A DNA stretch of 9,239 nucleotides, taken from JACDAS01 sp046262415. GTDB taxonomy: Bacteria; Actinomycetota; Thermoleophilia; Gaiellales; Gaiellaceae. Positions within the stretch are counted from its first letter, which is position 1. Every line of letters begins with the position of its first letter. The stretch spans positions 1 to 9,239 of the forward strand of contig JBHEMU010000095.1 of the NCBI GenBank assembly GCA_046262415.1. The letters are read 5' to 3'. The notes under the pieces were generated by a model, which made no database searches, had not been told where the DNA came from, and was given only the letters and a program-made list of their open reading frames with translations. This document shows positions 1 to 4,999 of this stretch, in pieces. The translations under genes were made by a program, and so were the position numbers.

Positions 1-17
1 CTCCTGAGGTAGGCGTT
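1..17 (-). repeat. Edge fragment of the dispersed 97-bp repeat
   Basis: Bases 1-16 are identical to an internal part of the full repeat copy at 527-623 (bases 591-606), in the same minus-strand orientation. Similarity stops at base 17, so the first hairpin arm of the repeat is missing. The rest presumably continues beyond the window. It sits exactly where the TetM-like reading frame stops resembling its family. Confidence 0.6.
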
Positions 18-143
18 GAGATCAGACGGCGAGTAGCCGACGTCGTCGATCGCGCCGGCTTCGTACAGCAGCCGTTCGGTGAGAGTTGTCTTACCGGCGT
101 CTACATGCGCCAGGATTCCGAGGTTCAGCTCTTTCTGCGACAC
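1..143 (-). pseudogene. 5' fragment of a TetM/OtrA-like ribosomal protection GTPase (EF-G superfamily), broken near the window edge
   Basis: Read from a GTG at 143, the fragment gives 47 codons. Residues 7-36 are a textbook translation-factor G1 region of the TetM/OtrA type: LGILAHVDAGKTTLTERLL, with P-loop AHVDAGKT at 12-19, followed by YEAGAIDDVG. Full members (about 640 aa) bind the ribosome and displace tetracycline by GTP hydrolysis. After G36 the family would continue with a short switch I stretch carrying the G2 threonine. Here it reads YSPSDLNAYLR instead, and the last 16-17 bases match the dispersed 97-bp repeat seen elsewhere in this window. The GTG is chosen because GGAGGG lies 8 nt upstream; the ATG at 150 is in another frame. 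I see a truncated gene. The alternative is a divergent protein whose rest lies off the edge. Family assignment is fairly sure; drug specificity cannot be judged. Confidence 0.6.
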
Positions 144-204
144 GCGTCATACCCTCCGAATAGCTCCCAAAGGCCTTGTGGAAGGACATGAACGTGTGTC
201 GCAT
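91..204 (-). CDS. Possible 37-aa leader ORF overlapping the TetM-like gene start
   Basis: An ATG at 204 is preceded by AAGGAGGAG at 215-207, a stronger ribosome binding site than that of the downstream GTG. The frame runs 37 codons (begins MRHTFMSFHKAFGSYSEGM) and stops with TAA at 91-93, inside the P-loop codons of the TetM-like frame, so the two overlap by 53 nt in different frames. The peptide has a basic C-terminus (ACRRR) and no recognisable domain. Leader peptides precede tet(M)-type genes and take part in attenuation, so a regulatory leader is a reasonable inference. I see no clear U-tract terminator here. It could also be the chance use of a purine-rich stretch. Confidence 0.35.
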   Translation of the reverse strand: MRHTFMSFHKAFGSYSEGMTRVAERAEPRNPGACRRR

Positions 205-242
205 CGCTCCTCCTTGGTCCGACGCCGAGGTGATCGAGCTAC

Positions 243-248
243 ATCATA
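243..248 (-). promoter_or_regulatory. Candidate -10 box for the leader ORF and TetM-like gene
   Basis: The minus strand reads TATGAT at 248-243, a five-of-six match to the TATAAT consensus, 38 nt before the leader ATG. No convincing -35 hexamer lies 16-18 nt upstream, so this rests on the -10 box alone. Confidence 0.35.
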
Positions 249-294
249 GGGACAGCCCCGAGCCTCTCAGCTCTCGCAGGCGTCTCCGGGTCCA

Positions 295-313
295 CGCGAC
301 CCTCAGGGTCGCG
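295..313 (-). terminator. Hairpin behind the tRNA-Arg/tRNA-His pair
   Basis: An 8-bp perfect stem, CGCGACCC / GGGTCGCG, with a 3-nt loop starts 18 nt after the tRNA-Arg 3' CCA on the minus strand. No T-tract follows. Its place just behind the tandem tRNAs suggests a transcript-end structure of the U-poor kind common in GC-rich genomes. The function is inferred from position. Confidence 0.4.
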
Positions 314-331
314 GTTTGAACTACGACACGT

Positions 332-406
332 TGGTGGCCCCGGGAGGAGTCGAACCTCCGCACGCGGATTCGAAGTCCGCCGCTCTATCCACTGAGCTAC
401 GGGGCC
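332..406 (-). tRNA. tRNA-Arg (anticodon TCG)
   Basis: A full cloverleaf folds on the minus strand: acceptor GGCCCCG/CGGGGCC, D-arm GCTC/GAGC, anticodon arm GCGGA-CTTCGAA-TCCGC (anticodon TCG, reading CGA/CGG), T-arm GGAGG-TTCGACT-CCTCC. Discriminator A is at 335 and CCA is encoded at 334-332. The mature body without CCA is 72 nt. It lies 10 nt downstream of tRNA-His on the same strand, so the two are probably one transcript. Confidence 0.96.
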
Positions 407-416
407 TTGGACGAGG

Positions 417-490
417 GGTGGCGGACGGGATTCGAACCCGCGACCACCGGGACCACAACCCGGGGCTCTACCAGCTGAGCTACCGCCACC
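417..490 (-). tRNA. tRNA-His (anticodon GTG)
   Basis: On the minus strand, acceptor GTGGCGG/CCGCCAC, D-arm GCTC/GAGC, anticodon arm CCGGG-TTGTGGT-CCCGG (anticodon GTG) and T-arm GCGGG-TTCGAAT-CCCGT all form. The extra G-1 (base 490) opposite discriminator C73 (base 417), the hallmark of bacterial tRNA-His, is present in the DNA. CCA is not encoded (CCT follows). It is the first gene of the tandem tRNA pair. Confidence 0.96.
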
Positions 491-503
491 GCGAGAGCAG
501 CAC

Positions 504-509
504 AGGATA
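504..509 (-). promoter_or_regulatory. Candidate -10 box for the tRNA-His/tRNA-Arg transcript
   Basis: TATCCT on the minus strand ends 13 nt before G-1 of tRNA-His, a normal distance for a tRNA promoter. The -35 position would fall in the end of the 97-bp repeat (527-533), where I see no good TTGACA-like hexamer. The call is weak. Confidence 0.35.
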
Positions 510-526
510 GCCCGGGCCTGCACCCA

Positions 527-623
527 GGAGCGTGGGTCTCTACGCGGATGCGCTCGTGCGGTCGGCTGAGACGGAGCACGGGCAAGCCCGCGCTCCTGAG
601 GTAGGCGTCGCAAGCGACGCCTA
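527..623 (-). repeat. Single copy of the 97-bp hairpin repeat, abutting the HAD gene stop
   Basis: Read on the minus strand, the unit begins with the TAG stop codon of the HAD gene (623-621). It opens with a near-perfect palindrome: TAGGCGTCGC, a TT loop, then GCGACGCCTA (10-bp arms, 623-602). A second, imperfect hairpin follows (GGAGC...GCTCC with a GGGCTTGCCC tip, about 595-572), then a less structured tail ending in CACGCTCC. It is very similar to the three plus-strand units at 3925-4214 and lies between the HAD gene and the tRNA pair, in the direction of transcription. Confidence 0.9.
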
Positions 624-1274
624 CCCTGCCAGAGGCGTCTCGTCGAGACGCTTCGTCAGCGCCTCGATCGACTCGAAGACCCAGGCCGCGCCGGCGTCAC
701 GCAGCTCCTGCTCCGACCAGCCCCCGGTCAGCACGCAGATCGTCTCGATGCCGGCCCGCGCCGCCGCCTCGACATCCCAGCGGGTGTCGCCGACGAAGAC
801 GGCGTCGCCGCCGCCGGCCTTGGCGTGCGCCGCGCGGACGAGATCCGGCTCGGGCTTCGTCGCCTCGACGTCGTCGGAGGTCGTCCAGCCGTCGACGAGG
901 TCCTCCGCCTGGAGCCGGTCGAGGTAGTAGTCGAGCTGGTTCGCGGGCGCGGAGCTCGCGAGCACGACCCGGTGCGACAGCTCCTTCAGCTCGCGGATGA
1001 ACGCCCTCGCTCCGGGGAGGGGCTCCGTCTCCTCGATCAGCGCGAGGTACAGCTGCTGCTCGGCCGCCCGGATCGAATCGCCGCTGCGCTCTTCGACCTG
1101 AGCTCCCGCGACCGCCGGCACGAGCTGGTCGCCGCCCATTCCCACCGCGCGGTGGAGCCGCCAGAGCGGCAGCACGATCCCGTGCTGGCGGAAGGAGCGG
1201 TACCACGCGACCGCGTGGTGGTAGTTCGTGTCGACGAGGGTGCCGTCGAGATCGAGTAGGGCGGCGAGAGGCAC
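621..1274 (-). CDS. HAD-superfamily phosphatase, phosphoglycolate phosphatase-like
   Basis: This 217-aa cytosolic hydrolase probably dephosphorylates a small phosphometabolite; the substrate cannot be told from sequence. All four HAD motifs are visible: motif I DLDGTLVD with nucleophile D8 and acid/base D10; motif II LASS at 105-108; motif III K140 in ATKPEPD; motif IV VGDTRWD at 161-167 with Mg-binding D163 and D167. The roughly 80-residue helical insert between motifs I and II is a C1-type cap. The length fits the family. The GTG start has only a weak GGGG/CCGGA upstream. It begins 19 nt after the protease gene on the same strand, so co-transcription is likely. The stop TAG is also the first three bases of the 97-bp repeat. 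The broad family is secure; a phosphoglycolate or pyrophosphatase role would be a guess. Confidence 0.92.
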   Translation of the reverse strand: MPLAALLDLDGTLVDTNYHHAVAWYRSFRQHGIVLPLWRLHRAVGMGGDQLVPAVAGAQVEERSGDSIRAAEQQLYLALIEETEPLPGARAFIRELKELSHRVVLASSAPANQLDYYLDRLQAEDLVDGWTTSDDVEATKPEPDLVRAAHAKAGGGDAVFVGDTRWDVEAAARAGIETICVLTGGWSEQELRDAGAAWVFESIEALTKRLDETPLAG

Positions 1275-1293
1275 TCCGGACGCCCCGAGGCTG

Positions 1294-3240
1294 CTACTTG
1301 GCCGAGATCGTCAGCTTCGCGCAGCTCGAGGCACTCCTGTTCCCGGCCCGGTCGAAGGCCTGGACGCAGTGCTGCAGCGCCCCGACCAGCGTCGGTGGCG
1401 GCTTCCAGAGCAGGAAGTACGTCGTGTTCGGCTTCGTCCGCGTGTATCCCGTGCGGATCGTGGTCACTCTGCGAGCGCCCTTCTTGACCGTCTCGGTGAT
1501 GCGGACGACTCCGCTGTCGTCGGAGGCCTGCGAGAAGAGCTTGAGCTGCTTGCCGCGCCTCCCCCTGCTCGCGATCGCCTTCGCCCGCGGGCGGACGGTG
1601 TCCCTGATCACCGGCCCGGCGCTCCCCGACACCGAGACGATGCCGGCCCCGTAGAGGTTGTCCTTCCCCGCAGGACCCGCGTCGATCCCCTTCTGCTCCA
1701 GGAACGTCTGCAGGCCATTCGCGTCGAACGTCGGATTCTGCTGCTTGATCAGGGCCGCGGCGCCGGCGACCTCGGGTGCGGCGGCGGACGTGCCGGGGAA
1801 GCCGTCCACGCCGCAGACCCCGGCCGCGCCGTAGGTGGCGGACGACGCGCTGTCATGGCCGCTCAGGTCCGGCTTGACGCGGCCGTCGATCGTCGGGCCC
1901 TGCGAGCTGTACGGCTCGATCACGTTGCTCGAGATGCAGACGGCGCCGACGGTGAGCGCGCTCGGGGAGGTGCCCGGGTCGGTGACGCTTCCGGCTGCGA
2001 CCTGGTACTCGAGCGGCGGCGTCAGTTGCGTCGTCAGGTCGAGCCGAGGCGCCGTGACCACGCGATACCCGCCGACGAAGATGCCAAACGTCGCGGTGGC
2101 GCCGCTGTTGACGAAGCAGAACGCCTCGAGCGGCGGTGTCGCGCCCGACTGGGTGTTCTCCGACAGGGCCACGATCTGGCCGGTGCTCTCGAGGAACAGG
2201 CCGAGATCGAAGTCCGAGACCGCATTCGGCCACTCGTCCCACTTGAGGTACGCGCAGACCGTCCGGTTCGACTCGATCTGGATCGTGTTGCCCTGGTCGC
2301 TCCCGGCGAAGTTGTGGAACCTGTTGCCGTCCGGGTCGCTGAACAGGCCGGACCAGTGCTCCTGGGCGGCGTTGCCGGCCGCGTTCACCCAGAGGATGTT
2401 GTTGGCGCGGGCGTCGGCGACGACCGAGCCTGCGATCCCGCTCCCGTCGCCCCGGCCGGAGAGCGGGAAGCCCGCGGAGAAGTTGATGATCTGGGCGCCC
2501 TGGCTTCTCGCGTAGGCCGCGGCCTGGGCCAGCTCGACCTCGGTGCCGATGCAGATGAGCAGGAGCTGGGCGCCCGGCGCCATCTCGTAGACGATCTCGG
2601 CGACGGCCACGCCGTGCTCGCTGGCCGCGTCGAAGTTGCCGCGGCAGAAATCGGCCCTGGCGACGGTCGCCGGCAGGTCGCCGGACGCCTGCCTCTGCGC
2701 GAGCCCGCTGAACCCGCCGTCGATCACGGCTACCTTCACGCCCGCTCCCGTGACGCCCTGCTGGTGCAGCGTGACCGCGTTCGACGCGACGACCTCCTCG
2801 CCCGGGACGGCGGCCGGGGTCAGGTACTCCGGCACCCGCACGAAACGGACGTCCGGCCGCGCTGCGATCTCGCCCAGGGCACCGATCGGCAGCAGGGCCT
2901 GCACGTGCGCGCCCGCGGCTCCCTCGACCCGGCCGGCCGCGGCGAGGGCCCGCCGCACGGTTCGCGGCCGCGTCGCCTCGACGATCACGCGCACGCGGCT
3001 GCCGACCGTTCGCAGCCTGGTCGACCGGGCCGTTCGCAGGGCGGCGCCGAGGTCCCCGGCTCGTCCGAGCCGGACGAGGTGGGCAAGCCTCGCCTCGAGC
3101 TTCTCCAGCCCGCGACCGTGCTGCGGCAGCTGGCCGACGCTCGGCCCGGCCGACCCCTGGCTCCCAGGGGCGGTCAGGAGCACGCCCGCGACCAGTGCGA
3201 GCGCGCAGAGCGCGCGGAGGGCTGTGGACTTCGGCTGCAG
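1294..3240 (-). CDS. Secreted subtilisin-like serine protease (peptidase family S8)
   Basis: An extracellular or wall-zone endopeptidase with the Asp-His-Ser triad. Counted from a proposed CTG start at 3240 (648 aa), the catalytic residues are D174 in VAVIDGG, H209 in ASEHGVAVAE and S485 in GTSAAAP, with oxyanion N290 in AAGN. Residues 1-30 (MQPKSTALRALCALALVAGV followed by LLTAPGSQG) make a good Sec signal peptide. Residues 30-140 look like a pro-region. A long insert lies between the oxyanion Asn and the Ser motif. The C-terminus (from about 545) is a basic beta-type appendage with paired Cys. The first canonical start, GTG at 3183 (629 aa), would cut off the signal peptide n-region and half its core, and no ATG, GTG or TTG occurs further up the open frame. 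The CTG has GAGAGAGG about 8 nt upstream. It is divergent from the CAP-domain gene and precedes the HAD gene. Confidence 0.93.
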   Translation of the reverse strand: MQPKSTALRALCALALVAGVLLTAPGSQGSAGPSVGQLPQHGRGLEKLEARLAHLVRLGRAGDLGAALRTARSTRLRTVGSRVRVIVEATRPRTVRRALAAAGRVEGAAGAHVQALLPIGALGEIAARPDVRFVRVPEYLTPAAVPGEEVVASNAVTLHQQGVTGAGVKVAVIDGGFSGLAQRQASGDLPATVARADFCRGNFDAASEHGVAVAEIVYEMAPGAQLLLICIGTEVELAQAAAYARSQGAQIINFSAGFPLSGRGDGSGIAGSVVADARANNILWVNAAGNAAQEHWSGLFSDPDGNRFHNFAGSDQGNTIQIESNRTVCAYLKWDEWPNAVSDFDLGLFLESTGQIVALSENTQSGATPPLEAFCFVNSGATATFGIFVGGYRVVTAPRLDLTTQLTPPLEYQVAAGSVTDPGTSPSALTVGAVCISSNVIEPYSSQGPTIDGRVKPDLSGHDSASSATYGAAGVCGVDGFPGTSAAAPEVAGAAALIKQQNPTFDANGLQTFLEQKGIDAGPAGKDNLYGAGIVSVSGSAGPVIRDTVRPRAKAIASRGRRGKQLKLFSQASDDSGVVRITETVKKGARRVTTIRTGYTRTKPNTTYFLLWKPPPTLVGALQHCVQAFDRAGNRSASSCAKLTISAK

Positions 3241-3390
3241 GGGACGACCTCTCTCGGGTCGACGGAAGGGTCGTCCCGGTAGGCGGAAGCGTACCGCAAG
3301 GCCGGCGGACTCCCTTGAACGAGTGATCTTCGCCCCCGATCGCCAGAACGAGCGATTCCGCGCTGCGCCGGCGCGACCGATCCGAAGGCC
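3241..3390. promoter_or_regulatory. Divergent intergenic region between the protease and CAP-protein genes
   Basis: These 150 bases must hold the promoters for both secreted-protein genes. On the minus strand, TACGCT (3295-3290) is a possible -10 box for the protease. On the plus strand, TTGAAC at 3316-3321 resembles a -35 hexamer, but no good -10 follows at the right distance. No operator palindrome stands out. Confidence 0.3.
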
Positions 3391-3927
3391 GTGGGCAAGA
3401 CTTTCCTCACTCTCTGCGCGCTCGCCGCGGTCGCCCTCGTCGTGGCCGTTCCCGTCGGAGGCGCGTCATCCGCCGGCGAGCCGCGGCGCGGGAAGGCGGC
3501 CTCGCTCGAGACCCAGGTCCTGAGCGGGCTGAACGCGCTGCGCGCCGGACGCGGCCTGAGGCCCCTCCGCTTCTCCACGCAGCTGGCCGCGGCCGCCGAG
3601 GCCCACTCGCGGGACATGGTCAGGCGCGGCTACTTCGACCACACCTCGAAGGACGGGACGCCGTTCTCCAAGCGCGTCGCGCGCTTCTACCGCCCCGGTT
3701 CCAGCGAGATGTGGTCGGCCGGCGAGAACCTGCTCTGGTACTCGCCCGACATCGACGCGGCGACCGCGATCTCGATGTGGATGAAGAGCCCGGGCCACCG
3801 CGCGATCCTGCTCTCGCCGCAGTGGCGCGAGGTCGGCCTCTCGGCGGTGCACGTGCGCTCGGCTCCGGGAGTGTTCAAGGGTCTGGAGGTCACCGTCGTG
3901 ACCGCCGACTTCGGCGTCCGCCGCTAG
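3391..3927 (+). CDS. Secreted CAP/SCP-domain protein (YkwD type)
   Basis: A 178-aa exported protein. Residues 1-29 form a Sec signal peptide (MGKTFLTLCA, hydrophobic to about 22, small residues GGASSA before the mature part). Residues 40-176 are a CAP domain with its usual signatures in order: LNALRAGRGLRPL (48-60), AHSRDM (71-76), YFDHTSKDGTP (81-91), GENL (111-114), WMKSPGHR (130-137) and TADFG (171-175). H72, E112 and H136 are the conserved cavity residues. Bacterial CAP proteins are secreted or wall-associated; their molecular role is mostly unknown. Start is GTG at 3391 with only GAAGG two bases away, so the site is weak, but the signal peptide supports it. The stop TAG coincides with the first three bases of the 97-bp repeat array. 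It is divergent from a secreted protease. Confidence 0.9.
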   Translation: MGKTFLTLCALAAVALVVAVPVGGASSAGEPRRGKAASLETQVLSGLNALRAGRGLRPLRFSTQLAAAAEAHSRDMVRRGYFDHTSKDGTPFSKRVARFYRPGSSEMWSAGENLLWYSPDIDAATAISMWMKSPGHRAILLSPQWREVGLSAVHVRSAPGVFKGLEVTVVTADFGVRR

Positions 3928-4214
3928 GCGTCGCTTGCGACGCCGACCTCAGGAGCGCGGGCTTGCCCGTGCTCCGTCTGAACCGACCGCACGAGCGCAT
4001 CCGGGTCGAGACCACACTCGTAGGCGTCGCTTGCGACGCCGACCTCAGGAGCGCGGGCTTGCCCGTGCTCCGTCTCAGCCGAGCGCACGAGCGCATCCGG
4101 GTAGACACCCACGCTGCTAGGCGTCGCTTGCGACGCCGACCTCAGGAGCGCGGGCCTGCCCGTGCTCCGTCTGAGCCGACCGCACGGGCGCATCCGGGTA
4201 AGACCCAACGTTCC
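3925..4214 (+). repeat. Three tandem copies of the 97-bp hairpin repeat
   Basis: The units are 3925-4020 (96 bp), 4021-4117 (97 bp) and 4118-4214 (97 bp). Each starts TAGGCGTCGCTTGCGACGCC, an 8-bp perfect stem with a TT loop. A second hairpin follows, with foot GGAGC...GCTCC and tip GGGC(T/C)TGCCC. Then comes a more variable part that keeps a short third hairpin (GGTC-GA-GACC in unit 1, GGGT/ACCC in units 2 and 3). The first 60 or so bases are nearly invariant; most differences lie in the 3' third. Another TAGGC follows the last unit at 4215, so the array is bounded by TAG at both ends. The same unit occurs singly on the other strand at 527-623. There are no spacers, so it is not CRISPR. Open frames crossing it are by-products of the repeat. 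Confidence 0.95.
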
Positions 4215-4243
4215 TAGGCAGCGGGCCGGGCCGGCGCTACGCT
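4215..4243 (+). promoter_or_regulatory. Candidate promoter of tRNA-Arg(TCT)
   Basis: TAGGCA at 4215-4220 (four of six to TTGACA) and TACGCT at 4238-4243 are separated by 17 nt and lie 9 nt before the tRNA. The -35 hexamer begins with the TAGGC that closes the repeat array. The spacing is ideal; the hexamers are only fair. Confidence 0.45.
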
Positions 4244-4252
4244 TCCCGCCGG

Positions 4253-4324
4253 GCGCCTGTAGCTCAGCGGAAGAGCAACGGCCTTCTAAGCCGTCGGTCG
4301 GAGGTTCGAATCCTCCCAGGCGCA
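4253..4324 (+). tRNA. tRNA-Arg (anticodon TCT)
   Basis: The 72-nt cloverleaf has acceptor GCGCCTG/CAGGCGC, D-arm GCTC/GAGC, anticodon arm ACGGC-CTTCTAA-GCCGT (anticodon TCT, reading AGA/AGG) and T-arm GGAGG-TTCGAAT-CCTCC, with discriminator A at 4324. CCA is not encoded. It lies between the repeat array and the sparse accessory stretch. Confidence 0.96.
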
Positions 4325-4364
4325 TCGACCCACCCGGATAGGCCGGTGCGGACCCGTGTGAGTG

Positions 4365-4382
4365 GTTGTACTCGTTGTACTC
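4365..4382 (+). repeat. Two tandem 9-bp repeats
   Basis: GTTGTACTC occurs twice in a row (4365-4373 and 4374-4382), 41 nt after tRNA-Arg(TCT). It could be slippage or a small binding site. No function can be assigned. Confidence 0.5.
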
Positions 4383-4408
4383 GAGCGATGCGTCCTTGAT
4401 CATGTCGC

Positions 4409-4430
4409 TCCCGACCGAGTGCGGTCGGGG
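4409..4430 (+). terminator. Hairpin downstream of tRNA-Arg(TCT)
   Basis: A perfect 8-bp stem CCCGACCG / CGGTCGGG with loop AGTG lies about 85 nt after the tRNA. It is not followed by a T-tract. It may end the tRNA transcript or may belong to the leader of the small membrane peptide at 4459. Confidence 0.35.
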
Positions 4431-4458
4431 ATGTGTTCGAATAGGATTTCGCTCCGCC

Positions 4459-4569
4459 ATGGCGGTGAAGCGGGTGTTAGAGAAGCACGGATACTCGATC
4501 GGCTTCGCGGTGCTAACAGTGGTGATCCTCGTGCTCATGTGGTTGGCCCCTCGGTGGATAGGAGGGTAA
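4459..4569 (+). CDS. Small single-pass membrane peptide, unknown function
   Basis: A 36-aa frame starts at ATG 4459: MAVKRVLEKHGYSIG, then a strongly hydrophobic stretch FAVLTVVILVLMWLA (16-30), then PRWIGG. It has basic residues before and one Arg after a single membrane span, a typical membrane micro-protein arrangement. About three quarters of its third codon positions are G/C, which supports coding, though TTA, CTA and ACA codons are unlike the neighbours. There is no close ribosome binding site; AGGA lies 12 nt upstream. TAGGAT at 4442-4447 could be a -10 box giving a nearly leaderless message. Its stop overlaps an AGGAGGGTAATG start whose frame ends after only six codons. Family not recognised. 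Confidence 0.45.
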   Translation: MAVKRVLEKHGYSIGFAVLTVVILVLMWLAPRWIGG

Positions 4570-4627
4570 TGACGAGGCACCCGTCCTAGCGACGATCGCG
4601 CGGTTCGAGCACGGCACAGACTCGATC

Positions 4628-4918
4628 TCACCGCTGCTCGAGGTGGCTGTGCGTGAGAGCGGACGTGGGATGGATCCCCGCTACGGGGCGCCGGGGGCAT
4701 ACACGACACCGAGTAGCCGGAGCCAATGGAGTGCGGCCCAGGGATGGCAAGTTTGCCAAGTGTGCGTCGATCCTCTCGCCGCGGAAGGTGCCGCGAACGC
4801 GCACTGAATCCACACTCGTACGCACGTCCGCGCCGCAGTAACTGGTACCCGCTCGGCTCGCGAAGGAGGTCCCCCGGGCGATGAAGGTGGCGAGGTCGTC
4901 GGCGGCATAGGCGTCCAG
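4628..4918 (-). CDS. Doubtful 96-aa frame with coding-like bias in its first part
   Basis: In this frame the first 20 or so codons (DAYAADDLATFIARGTSFAS) have almost only G/C third positions. Later codons lose that bias. No ATG or GTG opens the biased part. A CTG at 4918 lies 6 nt after TACCCT (4930-4925), the same spacing seen before the ATG of the 210-aa gene upstream, so a leaderless CTG start is possible. The first canonical start is at 4825 and would exclude the best part. I recognise no family. It may be a decayed gene remnant, with the bias a local effect. Confidence 0.22.
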   Translation of the reverse strand: MDAYAADDLATFIARGTSFASRAGTSYCGADVRTSVDSVRVRGTFRGERIDAHLANLPSLGRTPLAPATRCRVCPRRPVAGIHPTSALTHSHLEQR

Positions 4919-4953
4919 TCGTCGAGGGTAGCGGTCGGTCGTTCGAGGCTGAC

Positions 4954-4993
4954 GGGGCGAGCCCCCACGCCTCGTCCGAGACTCTCTCGCCCC
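4954..4993 (-). terminator. Inverted repeat just behind the 210-aa gene
   Basis: GGGGCGAG (4954-4961) pairs perfectly with CTCGCCCC (4986-4993). The 24-nt interior can form a nested CTCG/CGAG hairpin. It begins 6 nt after the stop codon of the minus-strand gene ending at 5000. It lacks a T-tract; the terminator role is inferred from position. Confidence 0.4.
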
Positions 4994-4999
4994 GCCTCC

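Noticed and set aside
316..510. Open frame over the two tRNAs
   Set aside because: It is the usual spurious translation of tRNA genes (GVEPPHADSKSAALS type).
1228..3282. Long plus-strand frame opposite the protease
   Set aside because: Arg/Ala/Asp-rich shadow of a high-GC gene; the minus-strand protein has a full catalytic triad.
3925..4214. CRISPR array
   Set aside because: Units are about 97 bp and directly abutting, with no unique spacers between short repeats.
3711..4217. Long open frames crossing the repeat array on both strands
   Set aside because: They repeat the same peptide per unit (LRSAGLPVLRL) because the unit lacks stops in some frames; upstream parts are out of frame with the CAP-domain gene.
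4571..4588. Six-codon ORF behind AGGAGGGTAATG
   Set aside because: The ribosome binding site is good but the frame ends at once; no evidence it is a gene.
4806..4818. CCACACTCGTA resembling the end of repeat unit 1 (4012-4022)
   Set aside because: Only 11 bases match and neither hairpin is present nearby.
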